64,000 bases of DNA, from positions 2,232,001 to 2,296,000 of the forward strand of contig NZ_JAVDYG010000001.1 of NCBI RefSeq assembly GCF_031458325.1, in the 5' to 3' direction. The number at the start of each line of letters is the position of its first letter. Position 1 is the stretch's first letter. The position numbers were made by a program, and so were the translations under genes. Below are positions 52,622 through 60,451 of the stretch, piece after piece. The notes under the pieces were generated by a model that saw only the letters and a list, made by a program, of their open reading frames with translations, had not been told where the DNA came from and made no database searches. This DNA comes from Nocardioides marmoribigeumensis. Lineage in GTDB: Bacteria > Actinomycetota > Actinomycetes > Propionibacteriales > Nocardioidaceae.

Positions 52622-53284
52622 TCAGCGCCGCGGTGCTCGCGGCAGGTCGAGCGGAGCCGGTCCTGTCCCCAGGGCCGGCTCCGTCGCCACGAGCACGTCG
52701 AACCAGCCCTCGTGCTCCTCGGTGAGGAGCTCCAGGCGGACGTCGGGCGCGTCGGTCACGACCGCCCAGGAGTGGTCCTCGTCGTCGTCCTCGCCGGCGA
52801 ACGCCTCGCGCTCGGACCAGGCGGCGTACCCCTCCGTCCGGAGGAGCGCGACGACCTCCTCGGCGGTGTCGCGGTCGTCGAAGACCCCGCGGGCCTGCGG
52901 CTTGGCCAGCAGCGCGACCAGGGCGGGCAGGAACGGGCGGTCCGGCTCGAGCCAGTCGACGTCGTGCACCTCGGCGGCCGTGAGCCAGCGGACCTCGTCG
53001 TGCTCGACCGGCTCGGGCTCACCGTCGACCAGGCGCGCGAGGGCGACGGTGAGGACCAGCCCCGGCCGGATCGGCACCCGCCCCTCGACCCACCCGGTCA
53101 CCGCGACCGTGCAGCCCAGCTCCTCGGCCAGCTCGCGCACCACCGCCGCCACGGGGGTCTCGCCCGCCTCGACCTTGCCGCCGGGCAGCTCCCAGCGCCC
53201 TGCCGACTCCGGCGGGGACGTACGCCGGGCAGCGAGCACCGCCCCCCGTCGTACCACCGCCGCCCCGACCACCACCTGATCCAT
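52622..53284 (-). CDS. NUDIX (MutT-like) nucleotide pyrophosphohydrolase
   Basis: The protein has 220 residues. The NUDIX box GKVEAGETPVAAVVRELAEE (continuing LGC) is a perfect match to the consensus Gx5Ex7REUxEExGU. The opening MDQVVVGAAVVRRGAVLAAR and WELPGGK place it with MutT-like (deoxy)nucleoside triphosphate hydrolases that remove oxidised or non-canonical nucleotides. The C-terminal ~90 residues (DRDTAEEVVALLRTEGYAAW, SWAVVTDAPDVRLELL) are an extra domain. The ATG lies six bases from the 28-bp palindrome of repeat copy 2, so the 5' region is formed by that element; no Shine-Dalgarno sequence is seen. Confidence 0.9.
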   Translation of the reverse strand: MDQVVVGAAVVRRGAVLAARRTSPPESAGRWELPGGKVEAGETPVAAVVRELAEELGCTVAVTGWVEGRVPIRPGLVLTVALARLVDGEPEPVEHDEVRWLTAAEVHDVDWLEPDRPFLPALVALLAKPQARGVFDDRDTAEEVVALLRTEGYAAWSEREAFAGEDDDEDHSWAVVTDAPDVRLELLTEEHEGWFDVLVATEPALGTGPAPLDLPRAPRR

Positions 53285-53290
53285 GGGGTC

Positions 53291-53375
53291 CAGTTTCACT
53301 AGGTACCTAGTGAAACTGGTACTCCCCGAGCGAAGTTTCGCTCGGGGAGCGACAACGTCACTAGGTACCTAGTGA
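53291..53375. repeat. Composite palindromic repeat element, copy 2
   Basis: The left palindrome is extended to 28 perfect bases around CACTAGGTACCTAGTG; the right one is the same 18 bases as in copy 1. Their centres are again 62 bases apart. The central hairpin has a 13-bp stem (CTCCCCGAGCGAA) with a GT loop; the loop and the outer stem bases differ from copy 1 while the stem core is kept. It lies between the NUDIX gene and the second small-protein module. Confidence 0.8.
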
Positions 53376-53389
53376 AACCGCACCGGCCC

Positions 53390-53441
53390 CTACCTCAGCG
53401 GGCGGAATAGGGATATCTCCCGATGTCCGGGCCTACCTCAG
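53390..53441 (+). promoter_or_regulatory. CTACCTCAG-box upstream module 2
   Basis: Two direct CTACCTCAG boxes start 43 bases apart, with GGGATATCTCCC between them. The sequence from AGCGGGCG to GGGCCTACCTCAG aligns with module 1 at 52.4 kb, where the first box is inverted. It lies 76 bases before small protein B and the LAL regulator gene. Confidence 0.6.
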
Positions 53442-53517
53442 ACGGCGAGTCTTGATGTGCTGGGCCGGACCAGTACCCGAAGCCGACCGGACAGCACCTG
53501 TGGAGGAGGAGCAAGCC

Positions 53518-53652
53518 ATGACCAACAACGACGCGTACCTCGAGTACTTCATGAGCAACCGCCGCATGCCGGCACCGTCCGTCACCCGGGACCGCTCGCG
53601 CCGCCGCCCGAGCGTGTGGGCCCGTGCGCAGAAGGCTCTCTCGGCGCGCTGA
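53518..53652 (+). CDS. Small Arg-rich protein B (44 residues)
   Basis: The peptide starts MTNNDAYLEYFMSNRRMPAP and ends SRRRPSVWARAQKALSAR. A GGAGGAGGA ribosome-binding site lies six bases before the ATG. It shares its upstream regulatory module and overall layout with small protein A. The LAL regulator gene begins 38 bases after its stop, with a small hairpin (CTTGCCG/CGGCAAG) between, so the two are probably one transcript. It could be a regulatory partner or leader peptide of that regulator; function is unknown. Confidence 0.65.
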   Translation: MTNNDAYLEYFMSNRRMPAPSVTRDRSRRRPSVWARAQKALSAR

Positions 53653-53690
53653 CCCCGCGCCTTGCCGGGGGCTGACGGCAAGATGAGCGT

Positions 53691-56675
53691 GTGAGCCCCC
53701 GAACCCCCGCGTCCGTGACGTCGCCGCCGGTCCCCGGCGCGGTGTCGCGGACGTCGCCGTTCGTGGGCCGGTCGTCCGCGGTGGCGGCGATCCTCGACCA
53801 CCTGCGGGTCCGGGCCCCGGAGAGCGGGCCGCCCCGGGTCGACCTGGTCGGCGGCGACGCGGGCATGGGCAAGACGCGCCTGCTCACCGAGGTGGGCGGG
53901 GCCGCCGAGGAGGCCGGCTGGCGGGTGCTCGCGGGCCACTGCCTGGACTTCTCGGCCAGCGCGCTGCCCTACCTGCCGTTCTCGGAGATGGTGGGCCGGC
54001 TGGCTGACCGCGAGCCCGACCTGTTCGAGGAGCTCACCCGCACCCACCCCGCCCTGACCGCGCTCGCGCCGGGGCGCCGCATCCGCACCCCGGGCTTCCA
54101 GCGCACCGAGGACCTCGACCGCGGGGAGATCTTCGACGGGGTCCACGCCGGGTTCGAGACCCTGGCGGCCCTCCAGCCGCTGCTGCTGGTGGTCGAGGAC
54201 CTGCACTGGGCCGACCAGTCCACGCGCGACCTGCTCAGCTTCCTCTTCGTCCGCGCCTTCGGCAGCCCGGTCGCGGTCGTCGGGTCCTACCGCTCCGACG
54301 ACCTGGGCCGCCGCCACCCGCTGCGGCCGCTGCTGGCCGAGTGGGTGCGCCTGCCCGGCGTCGAGCGCGTGGACCTCAGCCCCCTCGGGGCTCCCGACGT
54401 ACGACGGCTGGTGCGGGCGCTGCACGGGGGTCCGGTCCGCGAGCGGGACGTCAACCGGGTGGTGACCCTGGCCGACGGCAACCCGTTCTACGTCGAGGAG
54501 CTGGTCGGCGCCCACGACAGCGGCGGCACCAGCACGATCCCCGAGGACCTCCTCGACCTGCTGCTGGTGCGCCTGGACCGGCTCGACGACGACGCGCGGA
54601 CGGTCGTGCGCGCGGCGTCGTGCTCGGGCTGGCGGGTCAACCACCGGCTGCTCACCGCGGTGACCGGGCTGGGCGACGCCGCCCTCGACCGGGCGGTCCG
54701 GGGGGCGCTCGACGCGCACGTGCTGGTCCGGGACGGCGACTACTACCGCTTCCGCCACGCCCTGCTGGCCGAGGCGGTCCACGACGACCTGCTGCCGGGT
54801 GAGCACCAGCGGCTGCACGCGGCCTACGTCAAGGCCCTCGAGGAGGGGGTCGTGCCGAGCACGGCCGCAGAGCTCGCGCGTCACGCGCAGTCCGCCCACG
54901 ACATCCCCACCGCGATCCGGGCCGGCATCGAGGCGGGCGAGGAGGCGATGGCCGTCGGCGGTCCCGACGACGCCGCCCGCCACTTCGAGGCCGTGCTCGA
55001 CATCGTGTCGCGGCACGACCAGCCGCTGCCCGACGACGTCGACTACGCCGTGCTCGTCGCCCGCACGGCCGACGCGATCACCGCCTCGGGGCAGCCCGCG
55101 CGGGCGGTCCGGCTGGTCGAGGAGCACCTCGACCGGGCACCCGCCGACCTGCCCGACGTGGAGCGGGCCCGGCTGCTCATGGCCTGGGCCAACTGTGCGC
55201 TGTCCAACGAGGTCTTCGACGAGTCGTCCACGGCGACCGCCCAGGCGCTCGACCTGGTGGGCGAGGAGCCGAGCCGGCTGCGGGCGCGTGCGCTGAGCCT
55301 GCACGCCCGGTGGCTCAGCGCGACCGACCACGACGACGAGGCCGTGGAGCTCGCCGGCGAGGCGATGGCGATGGCCCAGCGGTTCGACCTGGCCAGCGTC
55401 GTGGCCGAGGCGACGACCACCCTGGCGCGCATCGACGAGCGCTCCGGCGACCTGGACTCCGCGCTGGCCGCGCTCGAGGAGGTGGCCGAGTCCGCGGCGG
55501 CCGACCACGACACGGTCGGGGAGATGCGCGGGCGCTACCACCTCGCCTACGTCCGCCTCGAGACCGGTGACCTCGCGGGAGCGGCCGAGCAGTTCCGCCT
55601 CACCGCCGAGGCCGCCGAGCGCGCCGGACGCCCCTGGGCGCCGTACGGCTTCGACGCGCGGTTCCACTGGGCGCTGACCCGCTACGTCCGCGGTGACTGG
55701 GACGGCGCGCTCGAGGTCGCGGACGTGACGGGCCAGACCCCGCCGCTGCACGCCGAGTCCCTGCTGGCGTGCGTCGCGATGCTGGTGCGGGCGGGCCGTG
55801 GCGACCTCGACGCGCTGTCCTACGCCGAGCCGGTCAAGGCGGCCTGGAGCGGCGAGGGCATGACCGCGGTGCTGGCGGGGTCGGCGACCATCGACCTGCA
55901 CGGCCTGCGGCGCGACCTGCCCGCGGTCTGGAGGACGTACGACGACGTGGTCGGCGTCCTGAGCGAGATCTGGAACCCGCACTTCCAGGCCTCGGTGATG
56001 CTCGCCGCGCTCGTGGCCGGCCAGGTGGCGACCGAGGTGGCGCGGGCCAGCACCGCCGAGCGGGCGGGCCTGCTGGAGCGCGTCGACGACCTGCAGTCCG
56101 AGGTCGACGAGGTGCTGCGGCGCACGGTCTCGCGGCCGCTGGGGTGGGGTCCGGAGGGGCAGGCGTGGACGGCTCGCTTCCGGGCCGAGGCGCTGCGGGG
56201 ACGCTGGCTGGCCGGGGTCCGGGTGCCGGCCGAGGACGAGCTGGTCGCGGCCTGGACCGAGACGGTCGCGGCGTTCGAGGCCTTCGGGCACCCCTACGAG
56301 GTGGCGCGCTCGCAGGCCCGGCTGGCGGCCGTGCTCACCGCGACCGGCAGGCCGGGTGCGCGCGAGGCCGCCGAGGCGGCGCGCGAGACCGCCACCCGGC
56401 TCGGCGCGACGCCGCTGGTGGACGAGCTCGGCGTCACGGCCAGGCCGGCGAAGCCGGCGCGCCACCGCGGACCGGCCTCCACCGAGCTGACCGTGCGCGA
56501 GCGCGAGATCCTCGGCCTCGTGGCCCAGGGCCGCACCAACGGCGAGATCGGCAAGCAGCTGTTCATCAGCACCAAGACCGTGTCGGTGCACGTCTCCAAC
56601 ATCCTGGCCAAGCTCGGCGCGGGCAGCCGCACCGAGGCGGCGGCCGTCGGGCGGGACCGCGGGCTGCTGGGATAA
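53691..56675 (+). CDS. LuxR family regulator with AAA-type ATPase (LAL)
   Basis: The protein has 994 residues, typical of large ATP-binding LuxR (LAL) regulators. An N-terminal P-loop ATPase shows Walker A GGDAGMGKTRLL and Walker B LLLVVEDLHWADQS after FVGRSSAV. The middle ~550 residues are helical TPR-like repeats that usually bind an inducer or protein. The C-terminal LuxR HTH reads LTVREREILGLVAQGRTNGE and STKTVSVHVSNILAKLGAGS. The GTG start follows small gene B by 38 bases. It is likely a transcriptional activator whose targets may include the CTACCTCAG modules; that link is inference. Confidence 0.93.
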   Translation: MSPRTPASVTSPPVPGAVSRTSPFVGRSSAVAAILDHLRVRAPESGPPRVDLVGGDAGMGKTRLLTEVGGAAEEAGWRVLAGHCLDFSASALPYLPFSEMVGRLADREPDLFEELTRTHPALTALAPGRRIRTPGFQRTEDLDRGEIFDGVHAGFETLAALQPLLLVVEDLHWADQSTRDLLSFLFVRAFGSPVAVVGSYRSDDLGRRHPLRPLLAEWVRLPGVERVDLSPLGAPDVRRLVRALHGGPVRERDVNRVVTLADGNPFYVEELVGAHDSGGTSTIPEDLLDLLLVRLDRLDDDARTVVRAASCSGWRVNHRLLTAVTGLGDAALDRAVRGALDAHVLVRDGDYYRFRHALLAEAVHDDLLPGEHQRLHAAYVKALEEGVVPSTAAELARHAQSAHDIPTAIRAGIEAGEEAMAVGGPDDAARHFEAVLDIVSRHDQPLPDDVDYAVLVARTADAITASGQPARAVRLVEEHLDRAPADLPDVERARLLMAWANCALSNEVFDESSTATAQALDLVGEEPSRLRARALSLHARWLSATDHDDEAVELAGEAMAMAQRFDLASVVAEATTTLARIDERSGDLDSALAALEEVAESAAADHDTVGEMRGRYHLAYVRLETGDLAGAAEQFRLTAEAAERAGRPWAPYGFDARFHWALTRYVRGDWDGALEVADVTGQTPPLHAESLLACVAMLVRAGRGDLDALSYAEPVKAAWSGEGMTAVLAGSATIDLHGLRRDLPAVWRTYDDVVGVLSEIWNPHFQASVMLAALVAGQVATEVARASTAERAGLLERVDDLQSEVDEVLRRTVSRPLGWGPEGQAWTARFRAEALRGRWLAGVRVPAEDELVAAWTETVAAFEAFGHPYEVARSQARLAAVLTATGRPGAREAAEAARETATRLGATPLVDELGVTARPAKPARHRGPASTELTVREREILGLVAQGRTNGEIGKQLFISTKTVSVHVSNILAKLGAGSRTEAAAVGRDRGLLG

Positions 56676-56704
56676 CCGCCGGGACAACGGGGTATCGGTC
56701 GCTC

Positions 56705-57427
56705 GTGCTCGAAGCAGGCTTCTGGGGACTCGTCGGCGGCGCGGCGCTCATCGTGGGTGCGCTGGCCGGGCTGCTGGTCCGTGTCCCGTTCAAGGTGATC
56801 GGCCTCGTGATGGCCTTCGGCGTCGGCGTGCTGTTCAGCGCGGTGGCGTTCGAGCTGACCGCGGAGGCCTACGACCGGGCGGGCGCGGACGCGGTGGTCA
56901 TCGGCCTCTTCGCGGGGGCGGTGGTGTTCTTCCTCGGCGACGCCGTCATCGACCGGTACGGCGGCCACCGCCGCAAGGACCCGGCCGGCCCGCAGGAGGA
57001 CGCCTCGGGTGCGGCGCTGCTGCTCGGTGCCCTGCTGGACGGGATCCCCGAGTCGGCCGCGATCGGGATGAGCCTCATCGGCGGGGGCGGGATCGGCATC
57101 CCCTTCGTGGCCGCGGTGTTCCTCTCCAACGTGCCCGAGGGCGTCTCGGCGACGGTGGGCATGAAGAAGAAGCACTCGACGGCGTACATCCTCGGCATGT
57201 GGGTCGCGGTGGCCGTCGCCTCCGGGCTGGCGGCGATGGCGGGCTACGCGATCCTCGGCGGGGCGGGCGACACTGCCCACGCGGTGGTGCAGTCGTTCGC
57301 CGCGGGCGCGATCCTCACGATGCTGACCGACACGATGGTCCCCGAGGCGACCAAGCACGCCGACAAGACCGCCGGGCTGGTGACGGCGCTGGGCTTCACC
57401 TGCGCCTTCCTGCTCTCGATGGCGTGA
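56705..57427 (+). CDS. ZIP family metal permease-like protein
   Basis: The protein has 240 residues and about eight membrane helices. Helix 4 and 5 motifs are LLDGIPESAAIGMSLIGGGG and FLSNVPEGVSATVGM, the positions where ZIP transporters carry HNxPEG-like metal ligands. Here Asp and Asn replace the usual histidines, so the metal site is altered and the substrate (Zn2+ or another divalent ion) is uncertain. A charged loop (RYGGHRRKDPAGPQED) lies between helices 3 and 4. A GTG start is used, 29 bases after the LAL gene; GTATCG seven bases upstream may serve as a -10 box. Confidence 0.85.
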   Translation: MLEAGFWGLVGGAALIVGALAGLLVRVPFKVIGLVMAFGVGVLFSAVAFELTAEAYDRAGADAVVIGLFAGAVVFFLGDAVIDRYGGHRRKDPAGPQEDASGAALLLGALLDGIPESAAIGMSLIGGGGIGIPFVAAVFLSNVPEGVSATVGMKKKHSTAYILGMWVAVAVASGLAAMAGYAILGGAGDTAHAVVQSFAAGAILTMLTDTMVPEATKHADKTAGLVTALGFTCAFLLSMA

Positions 57428-57446
57428 CGCGGGCCCTACCCCCGCC

Positions 57447-57471
57447 GTTCGGATACCCGTAGTATCCGAAC
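57447..57471. promoter_or_regulatory. Perfect 10-bp-arm dyad abutting the P450 start codon
   Basis: GTTCGGATAC and GTATCCGAAC are separated by five bases, and the right arm ends directly at the ATG. TAGTAT inside the dyad lies six bases before the ATG, so it fits a leaderless -10 box covered by a TetR-type operator. A bound repressor would block both the promoter and the start of the message. Confidence 0.65.
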
Positions 57472-58872
57472 ATGACGGCGACGCACACCGACCCCGCCAC
57501 CCGGCACGACACGAGCACCGACCACCGGCTCACGCGCATGTCCCTGGCCGGCTCGCACGGCCCCGACGTGGACTACACCGAGCTGCCCCCGGGCTACCGC
57601 TGGCCCGCGCTCGCACAGACCTTCGCCCTCATGCGGCTGCGGCACACCTTCGTCCCGCACCTGCGCGGCCGCTTCGGCGACCGCTTCACGATGCGGCTGG
57701 TCCCCCACGGGCGTCCGCTGGTGCTGTTCGACGACGTGGCCGCCACCAAGGACCTCTTCGCCGGCGACCCGCGGGTCTTCCACGCGGGCAAGGGCAACGC
57801 GATCCTCGGACCGATCATGGGCGAGCACTCGCTGCTGCTCGTCGACGGCGCCCAGCACAAGCGCGCCCGCAAGCTGCTGATGCCGGCCTTCCGCCCGGCG
57901 GTGATGACGGACTACCGGGCGATGGTCACCGACATCGCCCGCGCGGAGGTCGCCGGCTGGGAGCCCGGGCAGGAGTTCCGCAGCCTCGAGCGGATGAACG
58001 CGCTCACCCTCGAGGTGATCCTGCGGGTGGTCTTCGGCGTGACCGACGAGTCGCGCCTCGAGCGTCTCCGCCCGCTGGTCCTCGCCACCGTCGACGTCAA
58101 GCCCGTCGTCCTGCTCGGCTGGGCCTACCCCTTCCTCATGCGGTTCGGCCCGTGGAAGGCGATCGTCGAGGTCCAGCGTCAGCTCGACGAGCTGATCTAC
58201 GCCGAGATCCGTGAGCGCCGGCAGGCCACCGACCTGGCCGAGCGCACCGACGTGCTCACCCAGCTGCTCCACGTCGGGGAGGCGGAGGGGGAGGAGCCGC
58301 TCTCCGACGCCGAGCTGCGCGACCAGCTGGTCACCCTCCTGCTCGCCGGCCACGAGACCACGGCGGCGGGGCTGTCCTGGGCCCTCTACGAGCTGGGCCG
58401 CCACCCCGAGCTGCTCCGCAAGGCCCAGGCCGCGGCCGACACGGGCGACGAGGACTACCTCGAGGCCGTGATGAAGGAGGCGCTGCGCCTGCACCCGATC
58501 ATCCCGATGGTGGTGCGCCAGCTGCAGGACGACGTCGAGATCGACGGCACGCGGCTGCCCAAGGGGGCGTCGGCCGGGCCGTCGATCATCCTCAGCCACC
58601 AGGACCCCGAGCACTTCCCCGAGCCGGATCGCTTCCGGCCCGAGCGCTTCCTGGAGGACAAGGTCCAGCCCAACACCTGGATCCCGTTCGGCGGCGGCGT
58701 GCGTCGCTGCATCGGCGCCGGCTTCTCCCTGATGGAGGGCGTCGCGGTGCTGCAGGAGGTCCTCGCGGCGTACGACGTCGAGGTCGTGCCCGGGCATGAC
58801 GACCACCCCAAGGTCCGCAACATCACCAGCGTGCCGGCGCTGGGCGCGCGGATCGTGGTCACCGCGCGCTGA
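57472..58872 (+). CDS. Cytochrome P450
   Basis: The protein has 466 residues. The P450 landmarks are the I-helix oxygen-binding motif LLLAGHETTAAGLSWALYE, the ExxR motif in EAVMKEALRLHP, the PERF-type FRPERFLED and the heme loop FGGGVRRCIGAGF with the ligand cysteine. The start of the protein (LPPGYRWPALAQTFALMRLR) has no membrane anchor, so it is soluble. It resembles the CYP110/CYP1xx-type bacterial P450s with broad lipophilic substrates; electron donors are not encoded nearby. A perfect dyad operator directly touches the start codon. Confidence 0.95.
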   Translation: MTATHTDPATRHDTSTDHRLTRMSLAGSHGPDVDYTELPPGYRWPALAQTFALMRLRHTFVPHLRGRFGDRFTMRLVPHGRPLVLFDDVAATKDLFAGDPRVFHAGKGNAILGPIMGEHSLLLVDGAQHKRARKLLMPAFRPAVMTDYRAMVTDIARAEVAGWEPGQEFRSLERMNALTLEVILRVVFGVTDESRLERLRPLVLATVDVKPVVLLGWAYPFLMRFGPWKAIVEVQRQLDELIYAEIRERRQATDLAERTDVLTQLLHVGEAEGEEPLSDAELRDQLVTLLLAGHETTAAGLSWALYELGRHPELLRKAQAAADTGDEDYLEAVMKEALRLHPIIPMVVRQLQDDVEIDGTRLPKGASAGPSIILSHQDPEHFPEPDRFRPERFLEDKVQPNTWIPFGGGVRRCIGAGFSLMEGVAVLQEVLAAYDVEVVPGHDDHPKVRNITSVPALGARIVVTAR

Positions 58873-58884
58873 CCGGGCCCCAAC

Positions 58885-58923
58885 CTCAAGACTGGCTCAA
58901 CCAAGCCTCAAGTCCGCCTCGTC
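58885..58923 (+). promoter_or_regulatory. 11-bp-period CTCAAG direct-repeat array
   Basis: CTCAAG, CTCAAC, CTCAAG and a degenerate CTCGTC start at 58885, 58896, 58907 and 58918, exactly 11 bases apart. A TTGACA hexamer follows at 58933. The array is about 75-110 bases upstream of the DUF2231 gene. It matches the heptamer (CTCAAGT) and spacing of the array at 5.7 kb on the minus strand. Confidence 0.55.
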
Positions 58924-58994
58924 CGAGGCTGGTTGACAGGTCCCTCACAGGTGGGCTGGGCACGATGGTCCCGACTCGTCCCTGGAGGTGACTG

Positions 58995-59486
58995 ATGCCC
59001 GCGACCATCCTTGGTCTGCCGCTCCACCCGCTCGTCGTGCACGCGACCGTGGTCCTCGTGCCCCTGACGGCGCTGCTGGTGATCCTGACCGCGGTGTCCC
59101 CGCGCGTCCGCGTGTGGGCCGGCCCCCTGCCCCTCGTCGGGGCGGTGATCTCCACGATCCTCGCGCCGATCTCGACCTCCACCGGCGAGAACCTCGAGCA
59201 CTCCCTCGGCGAGAGCAAGCTCATCGAGGAGCACGCCGAGCTCGGCGACATGCTCGTGTGGTTCTGCCTCGGCATGCTCGTCGTCGCGGGCGCGACGTGG
59301 TTCCTCCACCGGCGCGGCAACGTCACCAAGGGCCTGGGCACCGCGCTCGCGGCCCTCGGGGTCGTCGCCGGCGCGGCCACCATGGTCCAGGTCGTCCTCA
59401 TCGGCCACTCCGGCGCCAAGGCCGTCTGGGCCGGGGAGGCCGGCTCCTCCTCGGGGTCCTCGAGCAGCGCCGACGGCGGCGACTGA
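58995..59486 (+). CDS. DUF2231 family membrane protein
   Basis: The protein has 163 residues. The opening ILGLPLHPLVVHATVVLVPL with its HPLVVH motif is the DUF2231 signature, and four hydrophobic segments follow (TALLVILTAVSP, PLVGAVISTILAPIST, MLVWFCLGMLVVAGATWFL, LGTALAALGVVAGAATMVQV). His/Glu residues in the loops (EEHAELGDM) could bind metal or heme. The C-terminus is a Ser/Gly tail. The function of the family is unknown, though redox roles have been suggested. GGAGGT seven bases upstream supports the ATG, and a direct-repeat array lies in the promoter. Confidence 0.9.
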   Translation: MPATILGLPLHPLVVHATVVLVPLTALLVILTAVSPRVRVWAGPLPLVGAVISTILAPISTSTGENLEHSLGESKLIEEHAELGDMLVWFCLGMLVVAGATWFLHRRGNVTKGLGTALAALGVVAGAATMVQVVLIGHSGAKAVWAGEAGSSSGSSSSADGGD

Positions 59487-59497
59487 CCCGGGCGGTC

Positions 59498-59917
59498 TCA
59501 GCGCAGCAGGCCGTAGGCGTGGGTCGGCGTGACACGCACGACGACCCGCCCCTCGCGCACCATCGCGGCGCGGTAGTCGTCCCAGTCCTCGTGCTCGCCC
59601 GCGAGCGCACGGTAGAGCTCGACCAGCTCCTCGGTCGCCTCGTCGTGCGGGTCGCTCGCGACGTCGGACAGGGTGACGTCGCCCTCCACCACCGCGTAGG
59701 ACCAGAAGTCGCCGGCGTTGACGTGGACCGCGGCCCAGGGCGTGCGCCGGAGGTTGGCGTGCTTCGCCCGGTCCGCCGTCGTCGAGACCCGGATGACGCC
59801 GTCGTCGTCGACGGCCGCCAGGACGTTGGACAGCTGGGGCCGGCCGTCGCGCCTGAGCGTGACCAGGACGGCCTGGTTCTGGTGCCGGACGGTGTCGACG
59901 GCCTGGGAGATCTCCAT
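59498..59917 (-). CDS. Pyridoxamine 5'-phosphate oxidase-like flavin/F420-binding protein
   Basis: The protein has 139 residues with a split beta-barrel: QAVLVTLRRDGRPQLSNVLA, VIRVSTTADRAKHANLRRTP and WAAVHVNAGDFWSYAVVEGD are the usual PPOX/F420-dependent family segments. Proteins like this reduce or oxidise small substrates with FMN or F420. The ATG at MEISQAVDTV was chosen, because residues upstream of it are low complexity. The stop lies 12 bases from the stop of the DUF2231 gene. Confidence 0.9.
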   Translation of the reverse strand: MEISQAVDTVRHQNQAVLVTLRRDGRPQLSNVLAAVDDDGVIRVSTTADRAKHANLRRTPWAAVHVNAGDFWSYAVVEGDVTLSDVASDPHDEATEELVELYRALAGEHEDWDDYRAAMVREGRVVVRVTPTHAYGLLR

Positions 59918-60049
59918 GCCGGAGGTGTGCCCAGGCCGGTGCGGCCCATGCCGGCCGCGTGTGGGCCGGTGCCGGCCCGACGCCGCGCACGCGCCCACCA
60001 CGCCGCGGGCGGAGGTCGACGCGCTGGCCGCGATGGTGGCCTCGATGCG

Positions 60050-60409
60050 CTACACGTCCTGATTGGCCCGCGCGGCGGTCCGGTCGGTCGCGACGGTCAG
60101 CAGGACCACCGCGTCCTCGTCGGCGGCGAGGTCGTGCCGCACGGCGGGGATCGCGCCGAGGTCGCCGGCACCCAGGGTCCACGACTCCTCACCGGCCCGC
60201 AGGGTCACGCGGCCCTGCAGCACCTGGAGCGTGGCCTCCCCGGGGGCCTGGTGCTCGCCGAGCACCGTGCCGGCCCGCATCGCGACCAGCGTCTGGCGCA
60301 GGTCGTGCTGCTGGCCGCCGTACACCGTGGCCGCGGAGCGGCCCGTGCTCGAGGCGCGGGCGTTCTGCAGGTGCTGGTCGCTGAGCGCGGTGAGCGAGGT
60401 GGTCTCCAT
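60050..60409 (-). CDS. Small cupin-domain protein
   Basis: The protein has 119 residues. The cupin barrel is visible in MRAGTVLGEHQAPGEATLQV, LQGRVTLRAGEESWTLGAGD and LGAIPAVRHDLAADEDAVVL; the metal ligands GEHQAPGE and the late histidine RHDL fit the cupin motifs. Relatives dampen or sense small ligands, and many have no defined activity. It lies upstream of the PPOX gene on the same strand with a 130-base gap. Confidence 0.87.
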   Translation of the reverse strand: METTSLTALSDQHLQNARASSTGRSAATVYGGQQHDLRQTLVAMRAGTVLGEHQAPGEATLQVLQGRVTLRAGEESWTLGAGDLGAIPAVRHDLAADEDAVVLLTVATDRTAARANQDV

Positions 60410-60451
60410 GTGACAAGGGTGCCCGACGAGCGCGGATGCATGCCGCGTGGC

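Noticed and set aside
59718-60062. Plus-strand frame ending EVDALAAMVASMRYTS, looking like the tail of an enzyme
   Set aside because: It overlaps the PPOX-like gene antisense and has no domain; the plausible-looking end is too short to support a gene remnant.
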